Made by a program: the position numbers and the translations under genes. Under the pieces are notes generated by a model. It did no database searches, was not told where the DNA came from, and worked only from the letters and a program-made list of their open reading frames with translations. 64,000 bases of DNA, taken from the NCBI RefSeq assembly GCF_030348945.1, contig NZ_JAUCEN010000002.1, forward strand, positions 2,046,001 to 2,110,000, given 5' to 3'. This document shows, in pieces, positions 9,569-18,384 of this stretch. Source of the DNA: Peribacillus sp. ACCC06369. GTDB lineage: Bacteria > Bacillota > Bacilli > Bacillales > DSM-1321. The stretch's first letter is position 1. Every line of letters starts with the position of its first letter.

Positions 9569-10051
9569 TTAAAAAATTACCGCTAAAATAAAAAAAACGA
9601 TCATCAATAATTGAATTAATACTTTGGCTAAACTGCCGCCTAAAAAACCGATTATAGTAGCAAACCCAACTTTAGTAGCCTTCCTTATATCTTTTTGAAT
9701 GATTAATTCCGAAACGAGGACTGCTAAAAATGGTACGAGAATTATTCCAAAAGGAGGGATGACAAATGACCCAACAATCGTGGCAATAGCTGCTATTGTC
9801 TCGGATTTTTTTGACCCCCCATACTTTTTAACGAAATAACTATTTGCGATAATGTCGGCCGCGATTAATACACCGCTCAACACAACCATACTGATCCAGA
9901 ACCATAAGGATAACTCATCAGAATCAATGAGGAATTGATAAACTGCAAATCCTCCCCAAATGGCAACAACCGAGGGAATAATAGGATAGACAATTCCTAC
10001 AAAACTTAAAGCAAATAAGACGATTGTTAATCCCCACCATAAAATATCCAA
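9569..10051 (-). CDS. DUF456 family membrane protein (YqgC-like)
   Basis: Integral membrane protein of 160 aa with four to five hydrophobic stretches and the glycine-rich segments of the DUF456 family (FVGIVYPIIPSVV near the N-terminus; PPFGIILVPFLAV around residue 102; VGFATIIGFLGGSLAK near the C-terminus). Start codon is TTG 10051 with GGTGGAG five bases upstream. No biochemical role is known for the family. It is a single-gene unit on the minus strand with its own terminator. Confidence 0.8.
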   Translation of the reverse strand: MDILWWGLTIVLFALSFVGIVYPIIPSVVAIWGGFAVYQFLIDSDELSLWFWISMVVLSGVLIAADIIANSYFVKKYGGSKKSETIAAIATIVGSFVIPPFGIILVPFLAVLVSELIIQKDIRKATKVGFATIIGFLGGSLAKVLIQLLMIVFFILAVIF

Positions 10052-10232
10052 TAAAACTCCACCTTTTCATACTTACTTATCATATATCTACTAAATTATA
10101 TTTCTATTTAGGGACAAAAACCATTTATTCTTTTTTTGTATATAAAAAGAAGCAGACTTAATACTTCAACTTCAACCTTTTTTAAACAAAAGCACTTACC
10201 AGTTTTAATGAAACAAAATTGACAGGGAAGGG

Positions 10233-10263
10233 GTTGTGGGTTCGAATCCCTCACAGGTCATCA
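10233..10263 (+). other. 3' fragment of a tRNA gene (possible old attachment site)
   Basis: GTGGGTTCGAATCCCTC is a T-arm with the invariant TTCGAAT loop, followed by a 3' acceptor strand ACAGGTC and A-TCA. No matching 5' acceptor GACCTGT or anticodon arm lies in the 150 bases upstream, so this is not a full tRNA gene. Such 3' fragments are left by elements that integrate at tRNA 3' ends; an integrase scrap lies at 13202-13276. Confidence 0.5.
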
Positions 10264-10274
10264 ACTAACAAAGG

Positions 10275-10312
10275 CTCAAATCCTTGATATAACAAGGATT
10301 TGGGTCTTTTTT
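10275..10312 (+). terminator. Rho-independent terminator after the tRNA fragment
   Basis: CAAATCCTTG (10277-10286) pairs with CAAGGATTTG (10293-10302), extended by wobble pairs, then GGTCTTTTTTT. Confidence 0.75.
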
Positions 10313-10439
10313 TGTTTTTAAAGATATAGTTCATTATGTATTATTTACTCAATTGGTGGCGGATAGAGAAGGATTAAAACGTATTACAGGACAATTATTT
10401 GTAATAATTAATATTTCAAGGAACTGTAGGTAAAGCCTT

Positions 10440-10841
10440 TTGCTTATTCAGCTCACGATGGATGTTAAAAATAAGACCGTATTTTTGGCTTTTCTAAGGT
10501 ACATAATGATATTCTTCGGTAAAATCCACTTTACTATAATGTGTTGGATTACCTTTACTACCAAATACCATGCACGGGAATACTTCTTGGAAGCTCTGAA
10601 CATGACGCATGAAGACTATGCAAAATATTGGCAAACGATGAAAGACTTCAGAGATAAATTTTCAGCTCACAGAGAGAGTGGTTACAACGAACCTGTCCAC
10701 TACTTTGATATTGCGCATAATGGAGCACTTCATTACGTTTCTTGGCTTGAAAAGTATAATACAAAGCCTTCACTTGAAATGATGGTAGAACAATATCAAG
10801 AAGAATTACAAACAATGATAGAAAGTTTTAAAGTGAAATAA
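10440..10841 (+). CDS. hypothetical protein, probably 5'-damaged
   Basis: I do not recognise this protein. The C-terminal two thirds look like real coding sequence (EALNMTHEDYAKYWQTMKDF, then a polar helical region with FSAHRESGY and WLEKYNTKPS). The N-terminal 40 residues are odd, and there is no good ribosome site at TTG 10440 or ATG 10458. A coding-like stretch in another frame (10318-10434, reading LVADREGLKRITGQLF) suggests the true 5' part was displaced by a frameshift. The arrangement of conserved Arg and His residues (KFSAHR) is only loosely reminiscent of HEPN-type proteins. Confidence 0.35.
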   Translation: MLIQLTMDVKNKTVFLAFLRYIMIFFGKIHFTIMCWITFTTKYHAREYFLEALNMTHEDYAKYWQTMKDFRDKFSAHRESGYNEPVHYFDIAHNGALHYVSWLEKYNTKPSLEMMVEQYQEELQTMIESFKVK

Positions 10842-10857
10842 ATAGAAGGAGGAAAGT

Positions 10858-10968
10858 ATGGAAGAGTAATTAAAAGCAAATTCCTTTCCTATTAGGGGAT
10901 TAATCACACTTCTCGTAGGACTTACCTCCACTTCAGTATTATATAGTAAATATTTCCTTTGTTTTTAA
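10858..10968 (+). pseudogene. tiny membrane peptide gene with stop at codon 4
   Basis: A strong AGGAGG site is followed by ATG GAA GAG TAA; the same frame then continues for 32 codons with a hydrophobic run (GLITLLVGLTSTSVLY). This looks like a small one-helix membrane protein inactivated by a nonsense change at 10867-10869. The alternative is that the three-codon ORF is a leader and the rest is chance. Confidence 0.3.
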
Positions 10969-11072
10969 CTGTGTGATTTTAATATCTCAACAGTTTATTA
11001 TATTGATAAAGGAAGAATAACTTAATCTACAACTATAATGAAGTATATCTTTAAAAGGGAAGTGATAGTTAA

Positions 11073-11489
11073 ATGCTTTATATAAGCGATATCGAAAAGA
11101 TAATTAATAACACATTAAATGAGCACAATTTGGATATTATTTATGAATTTGACAATAATCTAAGTGCACCTATGAGTTATAACGTATCGACCAATACTAT
11201 AAAATACAATTACCTTCAAGTTAACGGTTATAAAGGGAAAATTAGAATTAAAGAGACAGAGGAAGACTTTGTTAAAATTATTCTTTATCGTATGATTGGT
11301 TATTATTTAGATTTTAAGAAGAACAAACATGATTTAAGGATTTTAATGTATGGTCACGAAGAAGAAAAAGAAAAGCTAAAATCTGAAATAGAAACTAATG
11401 CTTGGGATTATGGGAGAACATTAATGCCTGAACAACTATTGGAGTCATATGATAAAGTTCGTGAATTAGATAAAATGCTAATAAATTAA
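11073..11489 (+). CDS. ImmA/IrrE-like protein with lost metal-binding motif
   Basis: A 138-aa protein whose layout resembles the COG2856/DUF955 (ImmA/IrrE) peptidases of mobile elements. The stretch FVKIILYRMIGYYLD sits where the family has its LLHEIGHYLD zinc helix, and IETNAWDYGRTLMPEQLL matches the later E-x-x-A-x-x-FA-x-x-LLMP helix. The HExxH histidines and glutamate are replaced (YRMIGYY), so protease activity is not expected. The start ATG follows AAAGGGAAGTGAT. The gene is AT-rich and sits alone between mobile-element scraps. The family match rests on my pattern reading alone. Confidence 0.45.
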   Translation: MLYISDIEKIINNTLNEHNLDIIYEFDNNLSAPMSYNVSTNTIKYNYLQVNGYKGKIRIKETEEDFVKIILYRMIGYYLDFKKNKHDLRILMYGHEEEKEKLKSEIETNAWDYGRTLMPEQLLESYDKVRELDKMLIN

Positions 11490-11791
11490 TGTACTCTAAG
11501 AAAATGGAGACCCGACTTTAAACTAAAACAAGAAAAAGAAGCCTCCTTGGAGAATCTCTCTGGAGCTGACTTTTGAGTTTGACTTGCCAAATGTAAAGAA
11601 ATATCAATTTACTACTATACCAACAAAAATAAAGCAACAAATTTATATATTAAATCCGTGCTAATACTTATGCGAATTCTCTTTTTGTACTCAAAAACTG
11701 AACCCGTTAAACACAAGCGGTCTCTTTTATGTGTACACAATCAATATTAATGATTTACAATGCCTAAACAACAATAAATCGTATAAGTTAA
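11490..11791. other. gene-free stretch
   Basis: About 300 bases with no ORF or recognisable remnant; AT-rich with short repeats only. Confidence 0.5.
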
Positions 11792-11818
11792 AAGGGGACC
11801 ATCATAATAGGTCCCCTT
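11792..11818 (-). terminator. Rho-independent terminator of the protease gene
   Basis: AAGGGGACC (11792-11800) pairs with GGTCCCCTT (11810-11818). Read on the minus strand it is followed by TTTTAA, 10 bases after the stop of the S2P-like gene. Confidence 0.8.
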
Positions 11819-11827
11819 AGTAATAAA

Positions 11828-12964
11828 TTAAGGCAAAAACGTTTTGTATTGTTCCATTAAATCACCAGCATAAAAGCTTGTTAACATTAAGAAAATTGCG
11901 AGTCCAATATATAATGAGAACCAGATGATTTTTGTTTTTAGACTCGATGAGTAATAGGATTGTTCTTTATCCCTGATTTCTGTTTGTTCTTGCACTTCTT
12001 TAAAGAAAGTTGCAACCGTTCGTTCATACGTGCCTATATTTTCAAAATCGGTCGGTCCGTACTGATATTCATTCGAATTAGCAGCATCAACTAATGACTT
12101 ATATATATTTTCTTTTAACTCGTTCACTTGTCTTTCTTTTAGCTTATTATCTTCTAGGAGTGGGATATGCCAAGTCTTCGTTTTGTTTAGCTTCTGACTT
12201 AGTTGATTTAATTCCACATTCCAAATATTAAACAGGCGAATTTTTTCTTCTTCTGTCGCACCTGCATATTCCTCTAGCTGCTCTAAACCAAATTGATTGA
12301 ATTCGATTACGCTATCTCTTTGATTTCTAGTTATCTCGCTGCGGAATTCTTTCCACCACTTTGTAATACCTAATAACAAGAAAAGAATTAAAAATGGATT
12401 TGGATGGAAGAACATATATACGACCATTCCGATAATCCCTAATACCCAAATCTTAGTAGAGATGACTCCTACTATACGTCCTCCATCTAGAGGATGTACA
12501 GGCATTAGATTAAATAGATTAATCATTGCCCCCAGTGTAATAACCAATAGCCAAAACGGATTTTCGGTCATCATAAATAGGGGGATGGCTGGTAGAAATG
12601 CTAATGTACCTAATAAAGGACCTCCGAACGCAAGATAAGCTTCTTGGTTAGCATTCTTGGGTTCTTCTTTAAGGGCAATTAACGCTCCGACAAACGGGAT
12701 GAAAATGGCATTGGATGTTTTGATGCCTTTTCTCTTAGCAGCAAGTAAATGCCCCATTTCATGGATGTAAATTAGATAGACTAGGGCTACGGCAAATTTC
12801 CAACCGTAAACCAAGGCATACGCTCCTAATGAGATAAAAATAGAAATCAATGAACCTACTTTTGCTATTTTTAATAATGCAAACAACCATTTCATTTTCC
12901 CAAGAAAAAATAAACCGATTGCCCCAAGACTTAACCAACCTTTATTCGATTTAGTTTGTTTCAA
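11828..12964 (-). CDS. S2P/M50-like membrane zinc protease
   Basis: Membrane metalloprotease of the site-2 protease (M50) family, 378 aa. The zinc helix HEMGH (HExxH) lies at about residues 68-72 in YLIYIHEMGHLLAAKRKG, and the third ligand motif NLMPVHPLDGG at about 152-163, both in membrane helices. A C-terminal soluble, charged segment (about 210-345) is followed by a last membrane helix. Start TTG 12964 has AGGAGGT seven bases upstream. Family members cut membrane proteins inside the bilayer; the substrate here is unknown. Single-gene unit with its own terminator. Confidence 0.85.
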   Translation of the reverse strand: MKQTKSNKGWLSLGAIGLFFLGKMKWLFALLKIAKVGSLISIFISLGAYALVYGWKFAVALVYLIYIHEMGHLLAAKRKGIKTSNAIFIPFVGALIALKEEPKNANQEAYLAFGGPLLGTLAFLPAIPLFMMTENPFWLLVITLGAMINLFNLMPVHPLDGGRIVGVISTKIWVLGIIGMVVYMFFHPNPFLILFLLLGITKWWKEFRSEITRNQRDSVIEFNQFGLEQLEEYAGATEEEKIRLFNIWNVELNQLSQKLNKTKTWHIPLLEDNKLKERQVNELKENIYKSLVDAANSNEYQYGPTDFENIGTYERTVATFFKEVQEQTEIRDKEQSYYSSSLKTKIIWFSLYIGLAIFLMLTSFYAGDLMEQYKTFLP

Positions 12965-13686
12965 ATATGTACCTCCTAGAGATAATGGGAATTCAGATAA
13001 TCCTAGTTATTCAACTAAGTATTTCTATCTGAGGTCCTGATCGATTTTACTTCAACTTGCTAATATCCTTATTATATCGTAATCGTTGAAATTCTTGCGT
13101 AACCTACCATCATTGAAAACAACCCCTTTTTTTCGTAATGTAGGACTTGCAGCGGTGTACGAATATTTATCAGGATGATTTATTAATCAAAAATTATCTC
13201 CCGAGCACCCCATGTGTTGCCACATACACTCTGGACATGTAGAAGTCGTGACGGATTTGGAATTGAAGATGTCTAATTAAAAAACGCTCTTGTTAGTTAA
13301 AATAAACATTTGCCAGTCCGACCCTTATTTCTTTAAAAAATACTTTTGCGATTTCGGGGTCTTTATCCTTTTAACCCCTTGTCAATCCAGTGTTCTTCCA
13401 ATTTTCTTTTCAGTCTTTTTAGCAAACCTTTATTTTAACTCGAACAGTGGAATGCTGGTTGATGGGGTGGATTTCAGCAGGAGATATTTTGGTTGTGGTA
13501 CAGCTATTGTGAAGTTATAATAAATATTTCCGATACAAACCCCGATTTCGTGAAAATAAACATTTTTGATCAGTTTGATAAAAAGTGTTTAAGCATGGTA
13601 TAAGTGTAAAAGAAGCAGGTACATTTTGCTTTTTTAATTTTGGGATAAGGGGTTGGCCTGGTATCCCATTTTGAGAGGATTTGAAT
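12965..13686. other. gene-poor gap with integrase scrap
   Basis: Over 700 bases with no convincing gene. It holds the tyrosine-recombinase remnant listed separately. Short AT-rich repeats such as AAAATAAACATTT occur near 13298 and 13553, consistent with leftover transposon DNA. Confidence 0.5.
13202..13276 (+). pseudogene. tyrosine recombinase (integrase) C-terminal scrap
   Basis: The frame 13202-13276 reads RAPHVLPHTLWTCRSRDGF then GIEDV. This resembles the box II HxLRHT-type motif of XerC/D-like integrases with the catalytic Arg changed to Pro. Only about 25 codons remain and the tyrosine-containing end is absent. Confidence 0.4.
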
Positions 13687-14676
13687 TTGAATATGATAGA
13701 TAATTTTTGGCGTGATTTACCACGACCTTTTTTTATACTGGCACCAATGGAAGAAGTGACGGATGTTGTTTTTCGCCATGTGGTGAGTGAAGCAGCCAGA
13801 CCTGACGTGTTTTTTACAGAGTTTACAAACACGGAGAGCTATTGTCACCCAGAGGGCATCCATAGTGTGCGTGGGCGTTTGACTTTTACAGAGGATGAAC
13901 AACCAATTGTAGCCCATATATGGGGGGATAAGCCTGAATACTTTCGGCAAATGAGTATTGGTATGGCGAAACTAGGCTATCGGGGTGTGGATATCAATAT
14001 GGGCTGTCCTGTACCTAATGTGGCACAGAATGGGAAGGGAAGTGGCCTTATCCGTCGTCCAGAAGTTGCGGCAGAAATAATACAAGCAGCAAAAGCAGGA
14101 GGATTGCCCGTAAGTGTAAAGACAAGGATTGGTTACACGGATGTAGACGAATGGCACGACTGGCTAACACACATATTGAAACAAGACATTGTTAATCTTT
14201 CCATTCATCTGCGTACAAGAAAGGAAATGAGCAAAGTAGATGCTCATTGGGAACTAATCCCGGAGATTAAGAAACTTCGTGACCAGGTGGCACCAGATAC
14301 ACTCTTGACGATCAATGGGGATATTCCTGACCGTCAAACTGGCTTAAAACTCGCTCATCAATACGGTATTGATGGGATTATGATTGGGCGTGGTGTTTTC
14401 AATAATCCATTTGCCTTTGAAAAGCAGCCGAAAGATCATAGTAGTAAGGAATTGCTTGATCTCTTAAGGTTGCATCTGGATCTCCATGATAAATATTCAA
14501 AATTAGGGCTACGCCCGTTCAAGGCTCTTCATCGCTTTTTTAAGATATATGTCCGTGGGTTTCGAGGGGCAAGTGAATTAAGAAATCAATTAATGAGCAC
14601 AGAGTCAACAGATGAAGTGCGTGCATTGCTTGATAACTTTGGGTCAAAGAATCTTGATGGAATGGGTGAACAGTAG
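13687..14676 (+). CDS. tRNA-dihydrouridine synthase family protein
   Basis: FMN-dependent Dus enzyme reducing uridines in tRNA D-loops, about 329 aa. Visible motifs: [11 protein letters not shown] near the N-terminus, [11 protein letters not shown] with the catalytic Cys in GCP, the basic VSVKTRIG strand, NGDIPD, and the phosphate-binding [13 protein letters not shown] near residue 230. GAGAGG at 13672 fits TTG 13687 best; TTG 13681 and ATG 13693 are alternatives. It stands alone with no partner genes. It resembles the single-domain DusC-like branch more than the DusB paralogue usually found beside lysS, but I cannot place it firmly. Confidence 0.85.
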   Translation: MNMIDNFWRDLPRPFFILAPMEEVTDVVFRHVVSEAARPDVFFTEFTNTESYCHPEGIHSVRGRLTFTEDEQPIVAHIWGDKPEYFRQMSIGMAKLGYRGVDINMGCPVPNVAQNGKGSGLIRRPEVAAEIIQAAKAGGLPVSVKTRIGYTDVDEWHDWLTHILKQDIVNLSIHLRTRKEMSKVDAHWELIPEIKKLRDQVAPDTLLTINGDIPDRQTGLKLAHQYGIDGIMIGRGVFNNPFAFEKQPKDHSSKELLDLLRLHLDLHDKYSKLGLRPFKALHRFFKIYVRGFRGASELRNQLMSTESTDEVRALLDNFGSKNLDGMGEQ

Positions 14677-14736
14677 AAGTGTCCCAATTCAAGGTAAAAG
14701 CGAAGTAGGACGTTAAACTGGTGTGACCCCAAAAAG

Positions 14737-14848
14737 TTAGAGTTTATACAAAGCAGTTAATTGGCTGGTGTGAAGGCGGTATTGAACCGGACTCATTCCC
14801 GCCAATTTTTGCTTTATATGTTTGTTATTATAGTAATCTATATTAGGT
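14737..14848 (-). pseudogene. IS3-family orfB C-terminal remnant
   Basis: On the minus strand about 37 codons read IDYYNNKHIKQKLAGMSPVQ followed by YRLHTSQLTALYKL and a stop. This is the standard end of IS3/IS150-group transposases (compare [14 protein letters not shown] in the intact copy at 58533-59375). The bases beyond 14737, CTAACTTTTTGGGG read on the minus strand, resemble an IS3-type terminal repeat. The rest of the element is missing. Confidence 0.7.
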
Positions 14849-14923
14849 TGGACTGTAATTGACAACACAAGGGGTGTTGGTGATTTTAAAAAAACTAACG
14901 GAACCAGTATCACCTGATTTGAG

Positions 14924-14955
14924 CCTTGGTACCCCTGGTGGTATCAAGGTTTTTT
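14924..14955 (+). terminator. Rho-independent terminator
   Basis: CCTTGGTACC (14924-14933) pairs with GGTATCAAGG (14940-14949), one wobble pair, followed by six T. It may end the dus transcript or a lost gene. Confidence 0.7.
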
Positions 14956-15149
14956 CGTTGTAACAGGATATTTATTTTAAACGAGTTATTTCCTGGAAGC
15001 AATAAATATACGCCTTTTAATTAGTTAAGCACATCTCAACGTTTCTACTGTTTTGTGATTTGACTTTCGACAGGCAGAAATAAGCATTTGTTTGACATGT
15101 TCATCAAATGCTATTTTTAACTAGTTTGCAATAGTGTGTATCTCATATA

Positions 15150-15177
15150 TTTACAAACTATTAATAAGTTTTAATAA
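15150..15177 (+). promoter_or_regulatory. candidate PhoP (Pho box) repeats
   Basis: TTTACA, TTAATA and TAATAA occur at 15150, 15161 and 15172, an 11-base period matching the TT(A/C/T)A(C/A)A repeats bound by Bacillus PhoP. They lie about 250 bases before the PhoX-type gene. The remainder of 14956-15429 holds a hairpin TTAACAGA/TCTGTTAA (15336-15364) and no gene. Confidence 0.35.
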
Positions 15178-15429
15178 TCTGCATCGGTCTTTTTATGACA
15201 AAATCCTTAGTTTTTCCTCCAATTTGGATCATACCACCTATTTTATGTGAAAATTTGGTTATAACCATCTTCTTTATTCATATAAACCGTGACTTTTGGT
15301 TTATTTTTCATGCGAAGGAATAAAATCACATGGGATTAACAGAGCATTTAAAAAGGTCTGTTAATTTTGAGGGTAGAGTTTGCTATTAGGAATATAGCAT
15401 TCCTCAAAAAAAATTTGGAGGTAATGTTG

Positions 15430-16875
15430 ATGATATCTAGCAATAGCGGTTTAAACAGACGTAATTTCTTAAAAGTCGGCGGAATGAGTACTTTAGCATT
15501 AACACTTGGTTCAACGGGGCTATTTTCTCTTGCGGGAACTACAAAAGGATTTGCAGCGAAATCTAACAATCCAACAAGCGGATTTGGTGGATATGGCCCA
15601 CTAGTAAAGGATCCAAATGGAGTTCTTGATCTACCAAGGGGATTTCATTACAAAATGCTTTCACGAACTGGTGATATCATGCCTAATGGTGACCTTGTCC
15701 CTTCTGCTCACGATGGAATGGCTGCCTATAAAGGAGAGAAGGGTACAACCATTCTTGTAAGAAACCATGAAAATGGAACAAATTCAGATTACCCTGTAAA
15801 CGGAAAAAAACCTTGGAGCGCTGGTGCTGCCGGCGGCACAACCACGTTAATCGTTGGACAAAATAACAAAGTCATTGATCAGTATGTATCAAGTTCAGGT
15901 ACAATCCGTAACTGTGCGGGTGGAGCTACGACTTGGGGTACTTGGTTAACAATGGAAGAAACTCGTGATATGGGACATGGCTTTGTATTTGAAGTAAATC
16001 CGCTTGATCCTGAAAACGAAATGTCAAGAACACCGATCCGTGATATGGGTTATTTCTCCCATGAAGCTGGGCATGTCGACCCTTCAACAGGAATTTGGTA
16101 TTTAACGGAAGACGCAAGTCCAAGCTTCTTGTACCGTTTTACACCACATGACCGAAGCCAAAAGCTAGGTTCCCTTCAACAGGGCGGTACCCTTGAAGCA
16201 GCAGCGATTGATGAATTACCAGCTGCAGCTGCAAGTCAATTTAGTACTAGACAAAAATTCGGGATTGTTTGGAAAAAATTAAATCCTGAAATCGCACAGC
16301 AAGATGCTAAGGATAAAGGCTGTATTCAGTTTAGCCGCTTAGAAGGGGCTTATTTTTCAGAAGGTACTTTATGGTTTGATGATACAAGTGCAGGTTCAGC
16401 ACGCCTTGGCCGGGTTTATCGCTACACGCCAGCGACAAACACCTTAGAACTATTCTATGAGTCTACTGATAAAAATGATTTAGAAGCACCAGATAACATT
16501 ACAATTACACCTTGGGGAGATCTTTGGATCGCCGAAGATGGTGGCGGTAATGACCGTATTGTTGGATTAACTCCTGACGGAAAAATTTATACTTTCGCTG
16601 AAAATATGATGAATGGTTCTGAATTTGCTGGCCCTACATTTTCTCCAGATGGAAATACTTTCTTTGTAAATATGCAAACACCAGGTATCACCTTTGCGAT
16701 TTGGGGACCATTTGCACGCAGAAATTCTACCCGTAGACGAGCTATGAACCAGGCTCTACCGCCAGCTAGTCTTGCTCCTGTTGTTTCGGATAAACTTACT
16801 GCATTCGCAGAAGAACAAGGCATGTCATTATTAGAAGCAGCAGCTTTAGAACGTCATGGTATGCCAATTTTATAA
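15430..16875 (+). CDS. PhoX-type (DUF839) alkaline phosphatase, Tat-exported
   Basis: Secreted phosphatase of the PhoX family, which uses calcium and iron in a beta-propeller to release phosphate from organic phosphoesters; 481 aa from ATG 15430, eight bases past GGAGG. The open frame upstream to 15367 lacks a ribosome site. The N-terminus carries a Tat signal, NRRNFLKVGG with Arg10-Arg11, then a hydrophobic stretch to about residue 38. The conserved RNCAGGATTWGTWLTMEE block holds the family's metal-ligand Cys and Glu. A tatA gene follows directly, paralleling the B. subtilis phoD-tatAd arrangement, so the Tat component is probably dedicated to it. Confidence 0.85.
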   Translation: MISSNSGLNRRNFLKVGGMSTLALTLGSTGLFSLAGTTKGFAAKSNNPTSGFGGYGPLVKDPNGVLDLPRGFHYKMLSRTGDIMPNGDLVPSAHDGMAAYKGEKGTTILVRNHENGTNSDYPVNGKKPWSAGAAGGTTTLIVGQNNKVIDQYVSSSGTIRNCAGGATTWGTWLTMEETRDMGHGFVFEVNPLDPENEMSRTPIRDMGYFSHEAGHVDPSTGIWYLTEDASPSFLYRFTPHDRSQKLGSLQQGGTLEAAAIDELPAAAASQFSTRQKFGIVWKKLNPEIAQQDAKDKGCIQFSRLEGAYFSEGTLWFDDTSAGSARLGRVYRYTPATNTLELFYESTDKNDLEAPDNITITPWGDLWIAEDGGGNDRIVGLTPDGKIYTFAENMMNGSEFAGPTFSPDGNTFFVNMQTPGITFAIWGPFARRNSTRRRAMNQALPPASLAPVVSDKLTAFAEEQGMSLLEAAALERHGMPIL

Positions 16876-16932
16876 GTAATGATCACATTTTTTTAGTACT
16901 AACAAACCATCATTGGATAGGAGGTGAGACGT

Positions 16933-17160
16933 TTGTTATCTAGCATTGGCATTCCTGGCCTAATTCTCATTCTAGTCATTGCGTTAATCATTTTTGGTCC
17001 TTCTAAATTACCGGAAATTGGAAAGGCTTTTGGAAACACTTTAAAAGAATTTAAAAAAGCAACAAATGATGTGATTAGCAATGACAAAGAAGAAAAAACT
17101 AACTCTGAAGAAAAAAATAAACTAGTAGCTCTTGAAAAATCCGAAAAGACTGGAAACTAA
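16933..17160 (+). CDS. tatAd: Sec-independent translocase subunit TatAd
   Basis: Small single-span membrane protein that forms the pore of the Tat pathway. The sequence from Leu2, [20 protein letters not shown], then GPSKLPEIG, closely follows B. subtilis TatAd: one N-terminal helix, the FGP hinge, an amphipathic helix ([13 protein letters not shown]) and a charged tail. TTG 16933, seven bases past AGGAGGTG, aligns with the TatAd start; GTG 16924 overlaps that site. It lies 57 bases after phoX. No tatC is nearby, so the TatC partner must be encoded elsewhere. Confidence 0.9.
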   Translation: MLSSIGIPGLILILVIALIIFGPSKLPEIGKAFGNTLKEFKKATNDVISNDKEEKTNSEEKNKLVALEKSEKTGN

Positions 17161-17207
17161 ATAACTTGTTTTACAATTTAATAGAGTAATTGCTTGGAGG
17201 AAATAGT

Positions 17208-18227
17208 ATGAATAAAATGAAAAATAATTTATTGACGGGCTGCTTTTCGCTGGCGATGGCTGCCGCTTTCGTCGCAATGCCCGTTATGGCAGATGCGGAG
17301 GAAAAGCTCAAGGAGGGGGAGAAGTTTGAACTCACCATTCTCCAGACGAATGACTTTCATGGTTATTTGGATGACATCGTCACGCTGGATGATGGAACCG
17401 TTCATCACAATTCTATTGCGAAGTATGCCACCATCATTGAAAATGTGCGCAATGAAGAGGAGAATGTGCTTCTTGTTGATGGCGGGGATGTCTTCCTACG
17501 CGGCGAGTTTCAAGCGGGGCAAGGTGAGTTGGAGACGTCTCTTTTGAAAGCTTTGAACTATGATGCGATGGCTCTCGGAAACAACGACTTCCGCGTTTAC
17601 CCTGCCGGAGAGGGCACACCGGACAGCCGTTATGAACAGTTAAAGGATTACCACCGCAACGTGAATTTCCCCATCCTTACTGGTAATGTCATTGTCAGGG
17701 AAACAGGTAAGTACATACAGAATGTAAAGCCTTGGAAGAGTTATACCTTCACTGGCGTAAAAGTCGGCATGATCGGCCTTACTTCGATGAAGCCGGAAAT
17801 TCGCGGTTGGGATGATGTAGCAGATCTCGATTTCATCGAACCGGTTGAAGCGTTGAATGCGTTGCTTCCTGAAGTGAGTGAAAAGTCGGACATTAACATT
17901 GTCCTTTCGCATGCCGGAAACCCTGAAGACCATAAGCTGGCTCAGGTTCCCGGAGTTTCGGCGGTAATCGGCGCAGATACACACAAGGTCATCAAAACTC
18001 CCGAATACGAATTCAACGGAGAGGTGTTGGTGCCAATTACTCAAGCCGGCGGTGAACAAGAACATTATTTGGGCCGCCTGGATTTGGCTTTTGAAGTCGT
18101 TGACGGCAAAATGACGTTGGTCGAATCCGACGGATTCCTCTACGACGTCACAAATGTTCCGGCAGATCCGGAGATACAAGCGATTATAGACGATTATCGT
18201 GCAGAGTTGAATGCGCAATTGGACTAG
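17208..18227 (+). CDS. secreted 5'-nucleotidase-like metallophosphoesterase with altered metal motifs
   Basis: Exported protein of 339 aa with a signal peptide ending near VMADA and a calcineurin-like phosphoesterase domain of the UshA/CpdB type. Motifs: TNDFHG (about residue 39), VDGGD, then GNND where GNH(D/E) is usual, LSHAG, and GADTHK where GHxH is usual. The C-terminal 5'-nucleotidase substrate domain is absent. So one catalytic His and one metal His are substituted, and activity is uncertain. Start ATG 17208 follows GGAGGAAATAGT. GC is clearly higher than in the genes around it, suggesting recent transfer. It follows phoX-tatA and may be co-expressed with them. Confidence 0.75.
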   Translation: MNKMKNNLLTGCFSLAMAAAFVAMPVMADAEEKLKEGEKFELTILQTNDFHGYLDDIVTLDDGTVHHNSIAKYATIIENVRNEEENVLLVDGGDVFLRGEFQAGQGELETSLLKALNYDAMALGNNDFRVYPAGEGTPDSRYEQLKDYHRNVNFPILTGNVIVRETGKYIQNVKPWKSYTFTGVKVGMIGLTSMKPEIRGWDDVADLDFIEPVEALNALLPEVSEKSDINIVLSHAGNPEDHKLAQVPGVSAVIGADTHKVIKTPEYEFNGEVLVPITQAGGEQEHYLGRLDLAFEVVDGKMTLVESDGFLYDVTNVPADPEIQAIIDDYRAELNAQLD

Positions 18228-18295
18228 AGAGGGAGTCGCTGTTTAAAATTTTTACATATTCAAAGTGTGTTAACTATTACTAAAAAAATAGCCAT

Positions 18296-18328
18296 AATTA
18301 AAGAACACAATTTTTGTGTTCTTTAATT
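18296..18328 (+). terminator. Rho-independent terminator, 15-bp stem
   Basis: AATTAAAGAACACAA (18296-18310) is exactly complementary to 18314-18328 with a three-base T loop; it probably ends the phosphatase unit. Confidence 0.75.
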
Positions 18329-18384
18329 GTTTTCGGGATTTGTATACTTAAACAATAATTTGTATTCATTCGGGAGAGGTATTT

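Noticed and set aside
10233..10263. complete tRNA gene
   Set aside because: Only the T-arm and 3' acceptor strand are present; no 5' acceptor, D-arm or anticodon arm can be folded.
13290..13520. 76-codon open frame on the plus strand
   Set aside because: No ribosome site, unusual composition, and it lies in a region of AT-rich repeats; nothing in it resembles a protein family.
17640..18218. 192-codon minus-strand frame opposite the metallophosphoesterase
   Set aside because: A shadow of the higher-GC coding strand; the plus frame has signal peptide and phosphoesterase motifs.
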